Assembly (NCBI GenBank): GCA_001579985.1
Contig: LRSR01006753.1
Location: 1-48,149, forward strand
Reading direction: 5' to 3'
Origin: Hypsibius dujardini
Taxonomy: Eukaryota > Tardigrada > Eutardigrada > Parachela > Hypsibiidae
DNA length: 48,149 nucleotides
Position 1 is the stretch's first letter; every line of letters starts with the position of its first letter. Made by a program: the position numbers and the translations under genes. The notes below the pieces were generated by a model. The model saw only the letters and a program-made list of their open reading frames with translations, was not told the DNA's origin and ran no database searches. Positions 24,585 through 34,323 of this stretch are shown piece after piece.

Positions 24585-24818
24585 TACTGGTATGGTGTAT
24601 TGCTTATGCGCATGCGCGTGTGATAAAATTGCCACGGCGCCTTCTCGAGTGAATGAGTCAGCTGATTGATCGTGGAACCTAGAAAACTCCCCTCCGAAAA
24701 GCATTCAGTCCGGGAGAACCGTCAACTGTATTCCAGCCCCTGACAGACATTGGAGACACTTCAGCACTCTGCTCGAGCGTATTTAGCAACGGCGAACCCA
24801 ATATAACGGAGAAGCACG

Positions 24819-26976
24819 ATGGACAATTCGGCGCTAAGCAGATCCAACGCGGCACCTAATCTAGCGCACTTCAACACCAGCAACATCCTCACGGAACTTC
24901 ACTCTCGCCTGAATGTCGCTGAAAAGGCAGCTCACGATCTGGAGACCCTGCAGGTTCGAGTGGCCAAGCTGGAGAGCCAAGAGGAGAGTGCGATCCGTCT
25001 GTTGCAGTCTTTCTCTTCGCGACATCAGCTCACCCACAGCACCACTGATCTTTTGAGTCTTCTTTCGTCGGTATTACAAGGCATTTCGACGCCAATTGCC
25101 GCGGGAATTCCGGTTGACATACCTGCAGTCTGCCGTCGCGGAAGGCCTTCTGCCGACGCCAACGACCGTCAAAGCCACTCAACCAGAACCGATCACTCAA
25201 CCTGAACCGATTTCTGCTGTGAAACGGCTTCACTTTACGATGTTTTTGGGCTCGGTTCGTGCGAACCGCAACGCAGACCGGGTGAAAAACTACCTCCTGC
25301 GGACTTTGGAGAATCTCAACATCGCCGTCACTGTGTTTGGTAGGGATTTATGTTTCATTACCCTCGGACCATTCGCAATTACACGTTCGAAGTCAAGTTC
25401 ACAACGGAGAATGGGACGAATCATGCAATCAAACGAAAGCATTGCGATCTAATTTGGAGCACACAAACCGAATTCGCTGTTGTTTCAGCGGAACTTACAA
25501 TCAATGAATCAAACCCTGACGCACAACTTGTGATTTTGCGGTTGGCCTTCTCTCACTGACTGCAATCAACGACAAGACTGAGTACACTGGAGGGTCCGGG
25601 GTATGGGCAGAAGGGGCGGGGTATGGGCAAAAGGGGCGGAGCAGGGGGTGGTCAGGTGGTTGATTGTTTGATTGTTTGAAAACCACCCCTGCCCCGCCCC
25701 TTTTACCCATTCCCCGGACCCTCCAGGGTACTCAATCTTGTCGTCGACTGTACGTTGAGCAGGAGTCAGGAAAAGAAACAGCATTTTTGTGCAATAACAC
25801 ATCCGCCTCAGAATTCGTTGATTTCAATTCTGGTGCGAAACTAAAATAATTTACGCTTCTCTCAATCTTACAGATCCTTTGGATTTCAACTACACGCAAC
25901 TGATTCAGCCGTTACATTATTACCCGAATCAACAAGAGGCGCCACCGGAGCTGCTCCGTCTGAATGAAATTGTTAAGAAGGCCGACGGGCATATCATAGT
26001 TACACCAGGTGAGTGTTCATTCTCATCTTTCAAGCAATCGCCGTTTGTTTTATTAATTAAGGATAAGTGCAACAATTTCCGCAACGTGGGTTAAATTTTT
26101 CTTGGTTTTATTACAGAATACCATGCGTCAATGGGTCCGTCGTTGGCGACCCTCATCGGTCAGTTTGCTCCGCTCTCTTTTGCCTACCGGCCTGCTGCAA
26201 TAGTGTCCTACTCCAAAGGTACTCACTCGTACGGTATTGTTATAGAAAGGTCTTATCAATTCATCAAAAGTGACTGATTCTTCGCTATTACAGGAAGATA
26301 TGGCGGTATCCGGGCAGCCATGCAGCTTCGAACGTACTTGTCCGAGCTTGGTCTTATCCATGTCCCCAGCATGCTTGGTAATTAAGTACACCTTTTCTAG
26401 TGATCCTACAAGTACACACGTGGCAAAAATTTCAGACCGACGGAATTGAAGCCAATTTTTTACCGGCACCCAGCAAAATGGGGTGGTCAGAGTTTGAGCC
26501 AATTTTGGCCAATGCGTGCAGCTGTTTCTCGCATCGCTTGATTCATTGATTTAACACCAGATCGCTAAACTATTTCGAAGTCAGTCAATCAATCGACTGA
26601 GCAAAGACTGTCAGCTGTGGTAAAAACCAGCTGCACGCATTGGCCAAAATAGCTCAAACTCCGACCACTCCATTTTGCTGGGTGCCGATAAAAAGTTGGC
26701 TTTAATTCGGTCGGCCTGAGGATTTTGCCACGCGTGTATCATCCGCTCCTTGCTGTTACTTTAATGAGCCGATGCCGCGGCTACGTTGCAGCAATTTCAC
26801 ACGTTGAGAACATCACCGAGCAGGGACAGACGGAGAACCCCGAAATCCTCACGCCCACTGCGAAGCTGATGGAAGAACTAATTTGGTTCGCAGAAGCGGT
26901 GAAAGAACACTCGAAGGTGCCGTGGGAGTCATTGTTGAATTTCCCCGGTCGTACGATCTCCACGGCAGATGTGTGA
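24819..26976 (+). CDS. NADPH-dependent FMN reductase (flavodoxin-like fold) with coiled-coil N-terminus
   Basis: Exons 24819-25070, 25129-25339, 25874-26008, 26117-26218, 26294-26377, 26792-26976; 322 aa. The 58-nt first intron is inferred because the coiled-coil frame and the reductase frame join only if it is removed. Residues 1 to about 120: coiled coil (LNVAEKAAHDLETLQ, VRVAKLESQEE) and a Pro/Gln linker (ATQPEPITQPEP). From about 128: LHFTMFLGSVRANRNADRV, the FMN phosphate-binding loop; VTVFDPLDF; then ADGHIIVTPEYHASMGPSL, the isoalloxazine-contacting block; GRYGGIRAAMQLRTYLSELG and a C-terminal tail. This matches the FMN_red family (SsuE/azoreductase-like), which transfers electrons from NAD(P)H to flavin or quinone-like substrates. 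The family is commoner in bacteria, fungi and plants, so an ancient transfer is possible but the gene has normal introns. Intron 2 and intron 5 each hold a MITE. Confidence 0.88.
25561..25752. mobile_element. palindromic MITE, ACAATCAACGACAAG family, copy 3
   Basis: In intron 2 of the FMN reductase. Arms TGCAATCAACGACAAGACTG and ATCTTGTCGTCGACTGTA. Same GC-rich inner arms (GGAGGGTCCGGGGTATGGGC) as the copies near the second aldo-keto reductase. This copy is uninterrupted and shows what 10258-10984 looked like before the hAT insertion. Confidence 0.85.
26415..26736. mobile_element. palindromic MITE, CACACGTGGC family, long type, copy 1
   Basis: Left end CACACGTGGCAAAAATTTCA, right end GAGGATTTTGCCACGCGTG; flanked by TA (26413-26414 and 26737-26738). 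Arms contain TTTTTACCGGCACCCAGC and CATTTTGCTGGGTGCCG, and GTGGTCAGAGTTTGAGCC with its complement. It makes up most of the 414-nt intron 5 of the FMN reductase; the acceptor lies about 50 bases after its right end. Confidence 0.9.
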
Positions 26977-27717
26977 CTTGATGGTTTTATTTTTTCCAGG
27001 AACATGAGTTGCTGTACCGGGGAAAGCTATGGTCCGACCACGGTCCGAGTCGAGCGGCAAAAAAATAAACAGCCACAAAATGCAGGCAACCGTTGCGGAC
27101 TATTGAGTCTTTCCAAAATGAACTTTGTGCCGGCTGTGGTTTCATTGCGATTGTCATTCCGATCCCGAATGCAGCGCACATACATACACTTAACCTGGGT
27201 TCGCCGCGTGCTCGTCACCGGATGCCGAGCGAACCAGCCGCCCGCCAAAGCGAGCAAGAGAGAGAGTGGACACTGCAAACACACCCGACTCAGCGCTTTG
27301 TGCAAAGTTCAAATGTTGCGGCATTGATATGAATATGAGCGTGCACGTATCAGATTAAACGGCGATACCTCCCATCGAACCCCTTGTGTAATCGGCTAAA
27401 CAAACAGCGGAGATCACGGCTCGCTGTTCCTTTACAGTACATGTGTGTGTGTATACACTGCCCAGCAGTATCGTATGAGAAAATAATATAAAAGCTCATC
27501 GCCGCTTGCCACTTGAGTTGTGATCTGCTTGACCGACCCTCGACTCGGGAAGCGGATGAAAAAATAATACCAAATTTGCATACAAAGTGTACTGAGGGTT
27601 TCTTTGACTGCTAAACATTGTAGAAGCGACTGTACCAATTTTTACACGCTAATATTAGCTTGTTAGCTTAGGGTCCCACGTCATACCAAAGACAGATCCA
27701 CGAATAAAAAAAATGTT
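26977..27717. other. convergent intergenic, no gene seen
   Basis: 3' flanks of the FMN reductase (plus) and the PTB-domain gene (minus). No repeats of note and no coding signal that I can support. Confidence 0.5.
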
Positions 27718-28527
27718 TCAGGCATCGGAAGAGTCCGCCATGCTGCTCTTCGACGAGCCACTCCGACTCGAGCTCACACCTCCATTGGCCCGTTTCGGGG
27801 ACCCCGCCACTCCCAACCCCGTATTCTCCTGCAGTGTCTGCATGTAGTTCGCGGCCTTGATGCTGTCTCCGTAGTCCTTGAACGCCTTGGCCAGACAATA
27901 GGCCAACTTCCGTGACTGAATCCGGTTGTCGCACAAAAAGACGAAGCAATCAAAGGGTCGGTCGTCGATCAGCGATTTCTCCTTAATCGCAATCATCGCG
28001 AAGATTCGCGGGTAGATGACGTCTTGCACGCCGTATGAGATCCGCTCGATTGGCTTCCGACCGAGGTCAATCAGGTGCGAGGTATCGAGAGGTCGACAGG
28101 GGGATATTTGCCTGAGGAAAACACCGTGCTCAGACACCTCAAGGTCCAGCAGGGTAAGATCGTCGGAATCGAGGGTCTTCGCGGTCTCCACCAAGTTGTC
28201 CACCGGAGAGCGGGTGTGTTTGATGCCCCATATTCCCGTGGAAGGGTGGACTCCGAGGAAGCGGACCTCAAATGTCTGCGGCAAACGGATGTTGGCGAAG
28301 TTCCTCGCTTTCTCCGGCTGTAGACTGGGATTGATGAGGGACACTCCCGGTGGGAGGATGGAGCTCGGAGTGAAACTGTCGAAATCGGATTCGTCATCTT
28401 CCTCATGGATAACAGGAGTGTTCTGGTAGATGGGCTCTGGACGGCGGAGCGGTTCGAGGGTGTCCGGATCACCATCGGCCGGGTTCTTGGTCTTCTTCGG
28501 TTTGGATTTGAAGCTAAAAAAACTCAT
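27718..28527 (-). CDS. PTB/PID-domain adaptor protein, PID1-like, intronless
   Basis: A single uninterrupted frame of 269 aa starting MSFFSFKSKPKKTKN. A phosphotyrosine-binding fold spans about residues 85-225: FEVRFLGVHPSTGIWGI (first strand and turn), SPVDNLVETAKTL (helix), LLDLEVSEHGVFLRQ, IERISYGVQD (strand 4-5 with the IAYC-like block), RIFAMIAI, FDCFVFLCDN and the C-terminal helix RKLAYCLAKAFKDYG. Block order and spacing resemble vertebrate PID1 (PTB-containing, cubilin and LRP1-interacting), which binds NPXY tails; FAM43 and other small PTB proteins are alternatives. The N-terminus is acidic and Pro-rich, and the C-terminus is a Ser/Gly-rich tail. An intronless copy among intron-rich neighbours could be an old retrocopy or simply intron loss. 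Confidence 0.82.
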   Translation of the reverse strand: MSFFSFKSKPKKTKNPADGDPDTLEPLRRPEPIYQNTPVIHEEDDESDFDSFTPSSILPPGVSLINPSLQPEKARNFANIRLPQTFEVRFLGVHPSTGIWGIKHTRSPVDNLVETAKTLDSDDLTLLDLEVSEHGVFLRQISPCRPLDTSHLIDLGRKPIERISYGVQDVIYPRIFAMIAIKEKSLIDDRPFDCFVFLCDNRIQSRKLAYCLAKAFKDYGDSIKAANYMQTLQENTGLGVAGSPKRANGGVSSSRSGSSKSSMADSSDA

Positions 28528-29996
28528 TTTTCTCGTCGCGAGATGGAGGGAATAGCTGGGGAGTAAGCAGCAGCAACATGTGAGTGCGAGATAGTGTGTG
28601 TGTGTATGCGTTCGTTGTTGGTCGAGTAAAGGTTGGAGGTTACGGCTGGTTTTATCGACTGATAAGCGCTTGGGTCTTTAGAAACACGGGCAGTGTTGTC
28701 GGAAACTGAGCCCGAGTGCCGGCCCGCCTGTCATCGGACGAGTCATTGACAATTGCGGAGGAGGTGCGGAGTAGTGCGAGATCAAGAGAGCGAATGGAAG
28801 ACCCCCACTCCGCAATGGCTGGTACCTCGTTGGAGGACGACACTGTATTCGGAGTTCGTACATCTACTGTACGAAGAGAAGCATATGAATTGAAACAGAT
28901 ATGATTTGAAACAGACAGTTACGGGCTAGTAAGGACACTCACTCATTCATTTACTTGATCGCACATACAGCGAGTGCTGCTACTAGCACAAAATTTCTGG
29001 TGTCAAGCCATATCCTGTTTCAAATCATGCTTCTCTTCTTAGACAAAGTATCGCTGTATTGACCAAAGGGTAACGTAGTACGGCTGACCGCTGGCTACGA
29101 AATACAAAGCGGTTCCAATTTTCACCTGTGACTATATGTTCCTGGTATTTTTTGCATATTTTCCACGCATCCCGGTTGGTAGATGAATAGTACCGACGAT
29201 TAAACCGGTGAAAAGTTAAGCGATTTATCATGATCCCCATTCTCCACTATCAAATTTTGATTCTCAGTAGAAGGCGCTTTCGAAGGGCGCTAGCAGTCCG
29301 TCAAAGACTCCGTGACACTGACACGGCAGCCGGTCACATCGCAAAATCACTACATATGCACTGCCTATCTTCTGTCTGTCTGTCTGTCTGTCTGTCTGCT
29401 GTCTGTCTGTCTGTCTGTTTGTCGGTCTGTTTGTCTGTCTGTCTGTCTGTGGTTCATGCCCGGCATCGCTGCCCCTCACCCCGACATCGCTACATCGCTA
29501 CCACACCATTTGCTACCACAGCACAAGATTCAGACCGATACAATGTAGCTCGGTCTCAGTACTGTTGCTGACCGCTGGCTAATGGCTATGTGATGTATAC
29601 CAGTTCAATATGCGCCGCTGGTATTCTTTGGATCCCGATTGCCCTGGTATTCCAATTGGCAGATGAATAACATTACTGCTGATTGATGAGGTGGACAGTT
29701 GAGCGATTTATTTTGGTGGGATTGGGAAATTTGATGCGCAGTTCATTGGGCGCTTTGGCCTTGCGGTATAGGCACTGTATGCAGCGGCTCGATTGATTGG
29801 TTGATTGACTGCCTCGTTGGATTTGTAAAGACGACACATGATGTTTTGGTTTCTGATTGTCAGACGACTTACTAGTATTAAATTTTTTCGCTATTTTTCA
29901 ATTTGTAAACAAAAGAAGGCATCGGATCGGCGCTGCTGTCTTTTTTTGGCGGATTTTTTGGCGCATCTTGTTTTCATCGCGTGAAGTCGGACCAAA
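28528..29996. other. divergent intergenic with repeats
   Basis: Between the PTB gene (minus) and MED21 (plus). Contains a small palindrome (arms 28874-28902 and 29008-29037, AAGAGAAGCAT..GAAACAG), a CTGT microsatellite (29371-29451), and a diverged direct duplication of about 200 bp (29077-29290 and 29567-29760, sharing GCTGACCGCTGGCT, AGATGAATA and GAGCGATTTAT-like blocks) on either side of the microsatellite. MED21 transcription should begin near 29950. Confidence 0.6.
29371..29451. repeat. (CTGT)n microsatellite
   Basis: About 80 bp of CTGT with a few CGGT and TTGT variants, intergenic. Confidence 0.95.
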
Positions 29997-32221
29997 ATGA
30001 GTGATAGGATATCCCAACTGCAGGACCAACTAAACCAGGTGGGTGAAAATCTCGGAACAGTTTTCCCAATGAATCGAGCGCTTGATTGATGCATTGCGTG
30101 GTTGAGTCGACTACCGAATTTAGTGAATTGTATTCTAGCTTGATTGGTCGATAAGCTTTATTGTTTTTTTTTATTTCTTCATTTACCCCGTTTTTTTGAG
30201 ATTTGGTTTGCTGTCTAGTAGACATTCATTTTTCAGCTGGCGGAGCAGATGTGTAATGCTGTCGGGATCCTGCAACAGAGCGCGCTCCCTTCGTCCCTTC
30301 CGGGTTCAGATGTGTTGCTCTCCTCCACCACCGTCAAGCACGATTCGGGTAGTGATGTCCCACCAGCAGGTAGACCCTCTCTTTTGTTTCGCACTGCTCA
30401 GGGAATGATGGCTGTAGGGTCTTTGCGTGATTGGTATTGTGATGAGGGTTTTTGCAGACCATCCTGTATGGTTTGCCACATTGATTGCCCGCTGTGCTCA
30501 GGAGGTTGATTTATTGATTGACCAACTACCTGCTGATGATGTCAACCAAGACCAGCTGGTAAGTAGCTGATCACTTTTGTGATTGAAACAGCATTCTATA
30601 GAAAGTGTGAAAATTGAAGCTAACTTAGTAATATTTTGTGTCAGTATATTTTTACCGCTGCAGTATGAGGAATTTATTTACTCACTGCTGCGACTGGTTT
30701 TTATGTAACAAATCTTGCATTGATTGTTGGCTTGGTTTACTTCAGCATTGTGGGTAGAGCTTCTCATAAGGGGTTGGTGAGCGCTTCACCACCAGAATGA
30801 ACAAGTCTTACAATAGCAATCGATAGCTGTGACTTTATCCTATCTATCGATACCAAAAGTTAATCCGGGGCTTCCAAAACAAGATCACAATTTGCATGAT
30901 TCATACGCCCCTCCTTCTGCAACAATTGATAATTCAAACCATGCAATTGATTGGTCGATTGTTTTAAATTATGAAATGGTGAATGAGCTGACTTCGTTTG
31001 ATTGACTAAACAATCGACTAATCAATTGCATGGTTTGCATTAGCAGTTGTTGCAGAAGGAGGGGCGTATGCATCATGCAAATTGTGATCTTGTTTTGCAA
31101 GCTCCGGATTAGCTTTTGGTATCAATAGATAAGTTAAAGTCACAGCTATCGATTGATATTGTAAGACTTGTTCAATCTGGCGGCGAAGCGCCCACCAACC
31201 CCTCGTCAGTATGGTACGAGGTAAAACTTAAGTTGACGCACTGGCAAAATCGCTTTTAAGTTGACGAACCTTTTTATTTTCCCTACTGTTTCACGAATTG
31301 CCTATAGAGTTGACATTTGAATCTTTGAGAACGTCCAAAAAGGACCTGATAACAAGATGTCACTCAATCAGAAGTAGGAATCGGGTTGTAGACGGCGTAC
31401 GAGTGCTTGGGAAAAAAAGGAGTTATTTTGCTGTAAAAACTGTCGGATTCGAGGCTGTAGGGGCGCCACTTGCTCATCTGCACACACATCGCATCGCGTG
31501 CAGTTTGACATTGACATTGACAAAATGAACCACAACAATTGCAAAATTTGCAGCGGGCGATGTGCAAAAAACAAGCAGATGGATGCCTTTTTGTTTCTAT
31601 CTAAATAATCCGCTTTATATTGTTTGTTTTCATTTTCCTGCTGTTGGGACGACTGATGTTTTTGTTGTACAGACGTTTTGTACTTACGTGAAAGTTGCGA
31701 CATGTGCGCCCCCTGTTTCCTTCGCTGCGTCAACTTAAAAGCGATTTTGCCAGCGCGTCAACTTAAAGTTTTACTTCGTACTGTACTGCCGCCACCACTT
31801 GGTGCTGCTTTTTAGACCCACCCGTACATTATGACTGCACACACTGTGCTTCACTGCAGTCATAATATACGATGGATTCTCAGAGCGGAGTATTTTATAT
31901 AGAAGAGAGGCTATTATTTAGGCATTGAATATTAAGATTTTAATTAATTATCTTAATATATTATTCAGCCGGCAATATTATTTATTGGGTATTATTTGCT
32001 TGGTCAATATCACAAGCTGTGTATCAGGATAGGTTTGACATGTTTCATTACTCTATTTTAATCAGACGGCAGCTATCAAGAAGACCGATACTAACAACCG
32101 GGAAGCGGTAGGAAATCTAAACGACACGGTGCACAAGGGCCAGCGACTGCTTGGCCGAATTCAGACCGCGCTGGTGGATGTGTCGGCCTGTGAAACAGAC
32201 ATCAGAAAGCTGAATTTGTGA
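29997..32221 (+). CDS. MED21: Mediator complex subunit 21
   Basis: Exons 29997-30038, 30237-30369, 30458-30558 and 32066-32221, GT-AG introns, 143 aa (human MED21 is 144). Exon 1 MSDRISQLQDQLNQ, exon 2 LAEQMCNAVGILQQ, exon 3 FATLIARCAQEVDLLIDQLP and exon 4 GQRLLGRIQTALVDVS align along the whole of MED21, including the N-terminal DRxxQLQD block that is the hallmark of the subunit. The protein is helical and pairs with MED7 in the Mediator middle module, bridging transcription factors and RNA polymerase II in the nucleus. The segment after ILQQ (residues about 29-58) is Ser-rich and diverged. The 1.5-kb third intron contains two MITEs, which account for most of its length. Confidence 0.93.
30779..31203. 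mobile_element. long palindromic MITE in MED21 intron 3
   Basis: Arms of more than 150 bp: AGGGGTTGGTGAGCGCTTC, GAACAAGTCTTACAAT, ATCGATAGCTGTGACTTTA, CAAAACAAGATCACAATTTG and GCCCCTCCTTCTGCAACA each recur as complements in the right half. The centre is TGATTGGTCGATTG/ CAATCGACTAATCA. No transposase frame. The target duplication could not be fixed. Confidence 0.8.
31217..31778. mobile_element. palindromic MITE, CGAGGTAAAAC-ended, in MED21 intron 3
   Basis: Ends CGAGGTAAAACTTAAGTTGA and TCAACTTAAAGTTTTACTTCG; arms of about 50 bp carry AAGTTGACG.ACTGGCAAAAT and CGCTTTTAAGTTGACG, so each arm itself has the AAGTTGACG block twice. Flanked by TA (31215-31216, 31779-31780). The unique centre of about 460 bp has no coding similarity that I recognise. 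Confidence 0.85.
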
Positions 32222-33252
32222 ATCTCTCTTATCTCCCTCAGCGATCTCTTTGCGATATTACCTCGCTCGTCGTTGAATCTTTTTTCAAATATCAATATTT
32301 TTAAGTTTCATCATTTTTACGGCTGTCTTCACTCCAGTACACTTATCAGCATACGACGAGTACATCTCGGCTTGACTTTAGCAGTTTGAATCGTGTTTTC
32401 TGCTTTTCTCAACAAATTAGCGTCTTTGTAGAAGAAACAATTGCCAGGCGAGAATAATAATATGGAAATAGTCTTGGTAATTTCACAGACATACAGCACA
32501 GCTGTGCTGAGGCTACTTTGAAGGTCGTTGTTTGGGTTCTGGTGGGCCGTAGGGGTAAAACGTGTCAATCAAGCTTTGATTGATTTAGGTCACATTACTG
32601 CTCATCGTAAGCATTTACTGTCGTTTTTATTTCCGAGCGCCATCCTCTGCATTATATTGCAGTTTCTTCACGATTTCGTTGTCAATATGACTGAATTCAT
32701 TTGTTATGAGCCTTCCGTCGCCTATGTCATACACGCCGCGAAAGGAAAGCGCAGTGCATTTTTCTGGTAGCCAATAAATCAATCAACAAATAGACAAATC
32801 AAAATGTGTGGTTGTCCCACACGGCTCACCATGCATTTTTCTGGTAGCTAATAATTCAATCAACAAATAGACAAATCAAAATGTGTGGTTGTCCCACACG
32901 GCTCACCAGAATCCAAACAACGACCCTCAAAGAAACCTCAGCACAGCTGTACGAGTTATGATGACTGCCGAATGTAAAAAGTCACACCTCAACGGCATTG
33001 CAATTTGTGTATGCTATTCTCGGCTCGTGAATGTCGTCTGCAGACTTGAGAGAGTCTTGAAAGACTATTAATAATCTGTTATGTGAACGGCGTGGATCCT
33101 CACGGCACGAGGAAGATTCTCTGTGGATCGACCAGACACATGGATCTGCTTCTTCTTCCCTACTTCGGCGACGGTAATTCCACAACGATCTGCTCATCAT
33201 CAGCTGTGTGCCGTAAAATTTCACCTCGTTTTTCCATCTATCTTGCGTAGTG
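32222..33252. other. intergenic between MED21 and the FIT gene
   Basis: Contains a palindromic element (32498-32950) that includes a 77-bp tandem duplication (32755-32907). The last 100 bases are presumably the 5' UTR of the FIT gene. Confidence 0.55.
32498..32950. mobile_element. palindromic element with internal 77-bp tandem duplication
   Basis: Arms 32498-32552 and 32898-32950: ACAGCTGTGCTGAGG, AAGGTCGTTGTTTGG and TTCTGGTG.GCCGT pair with complements. The right interior has two 77-bp copies starting TGCATTTTTCTGGTAGC at 32755 and 32832, the second ending inside the right arm. Target duplication unclear. Confidence 0.75.
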
Positions 33253-34323
33253 ATGTCGTACCATACTGTCCAGCATTACCGCCGGATGTCGTCCGACCGC
33301 GTGGAAATCGTCCCCGTCAACAACAACGCCTTACTGGAACGGAACCGATCTCGTCGTCCACAGACCCCTTCTCGTGCCCGCGCTTCCACTCCCAAAGTGC
33401 CCCCTCCTCCTGAGCAGCAGCAGCAAGCACCATCCTCACCGGGCGATGACACACCGCCTGTTCACAAACCCGCATCCATTCTTAAATTCTTCGTTTCGGC
33501 CATTTTAACGCTGTGCAAGCTCTACATCCACTTCCCGAGCACGAAGAAAATCCCCATCTACCTAGCCGCGGTCTTCATCATCTCAGCCCTTGGGGACCTG
33601 CTCAGACCGGTCCGGAAGACGTTCCTCCGTCCTAATCACGTCTTATCCGAATGGTTTGTGCAGTTTCCAGTGCTGTGGACCTTTTCACTGCTGCTTCCGT
33701 ACGTCGCCCTCACATCGTACTTCTACTCAGGAGGAAAGCGACGAGAAGTCATCCGGAACGTATTCCGTACTTCCGTAGCGCTCTTCGTGTCGCTGACGAT
33801 CAAGTACCTCTTCCGCTGGATTAGACGCGTATCAGGGTTCTGCTCAAACGAGGAATTCCAGAGCGAGGCGGGGTGTCTGCAGCAAGAACACCGTTGGATG
33901 GCGTTTGTCACGTCGGAGGAGACCTTCTTCCTCATGTACCACGCTCTCGTGATCATGGAGGAATCACTCACGTTTAAACGGTGGGAAGTGCTGGAGTTTA
34001 CCCTGCACAAGGACCCGTGGAACGTGCTACTGTCGCCGGAACAGACCGCACGCAATGTGATCTTTGTTAAGTATACGTACGGGAAGTACGGCGGACTGGT
34101 GAGGTTGCTCTTGTTCCTGCTGACCGGACTGGTGCTGCTGTGGGATGTGATGCTGGTGGTGACGTCGAATGACTTTCATCAGAATCTGCCGCAGAAGTCG
34201 TGTGGCTCGGTGTTTGCCGGGCTGATGTGGTTCCTCACCTATCGGGTGTGGTTTCCCAACGCATGGCCGTATTTGGCGGATATTGGGATATTTCGGGACG
34301 TCCAGACAGCCAAAAGGAGATGA
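33253..34323 (+). CDS. FITM2: fat storage-inducing transmembrane (FIT) protein, intronless
   Basis: Single frame, 356 aa; the ATG at 33253 is the first in-frame start. After a Pro/Gln-rich cytosolic N-terminus (about 70 residues, longer than in vertebrates) come about six membrane segments: FVSAILTLCKLYIHF, IYLAAVFIISALGD, WTFSLLLPYVALTSY, TSVALFVSLTIKYLF, LVRLLLFLLTGLVLLWDVML, VFAGLMWFLTYRVWFP. FIT signatures are WTFSLLLPYVALTSY, the SEETFFLMYHALVIMEE segment, FHQNLPQKSCGSVFAGL and WFPNAWP. FIT proteins act in the endoplasmic reticulum as lipid (acyl-CoA) diphosphatases needed for lipid-droplet formation. Oddity: the family's first critical His (SGHSFLL in FITM2, His155) aligns with E223 (SEETFFL). 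The second (His214 in FITM2) is kept as H309. A His at 230 lies seven residues after the lost one. No intron, like the PTB gene. Confidence 0.88.
   Translation: MSYHTVQHYRRMSSDRVEIVPVNNNALLERNRSRRPQTPSRARASTPKVPPPPEQQQQAPSSPGDDTPPVHKPASILKFFVSAILTLCKLYIHFPSTKKIPIYLAAVFIISALGDLLRPVRKTFLRPNHVLSEWFVQFPVLWTFSLLLPYVALTSYFYSGGKRREVIRNVFRTSVALFVSLTIKYLFRWIRRVSGFCSNEEFQSEAGCLQQEHRWMAFVTSEETFFLMYHALVIMEESLTFKRWEVLEFTLHKDPWNVLLSPEQTARNVIFVKYTYGKYGGLVRLLLFLLTGLVLLWDVMLVVTSNDFHQNLPQKSCGSVFAGLMWFLTYRVWFPNAWPYLADIGIFRDVQTAKRR

Larger units (their letters stand above)
23173..24818. other. divergent intergenic region with palindromes
   Basis: Between the glycine-rich gene (minus) and the FMN reductase (plus). 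Just upstream of the former, 23308-23353 repeats about 45 bp of its last exon (CCTGCACTTGGGTGTTATAT, then TTCGAATGGG-like sequence), a relic of a duplicated gene end. Further on lie a palindrome (24044-24188) and a MITE (24355-24584). Confidence 0.55.

Noticed and set aside
25340-25452. Extension of the FMN reductase frame past the exon 2 end
   Set aside because: The GGTAGGG donor and the DPLDF continuation at 25874 fit the family; the extension is intron.
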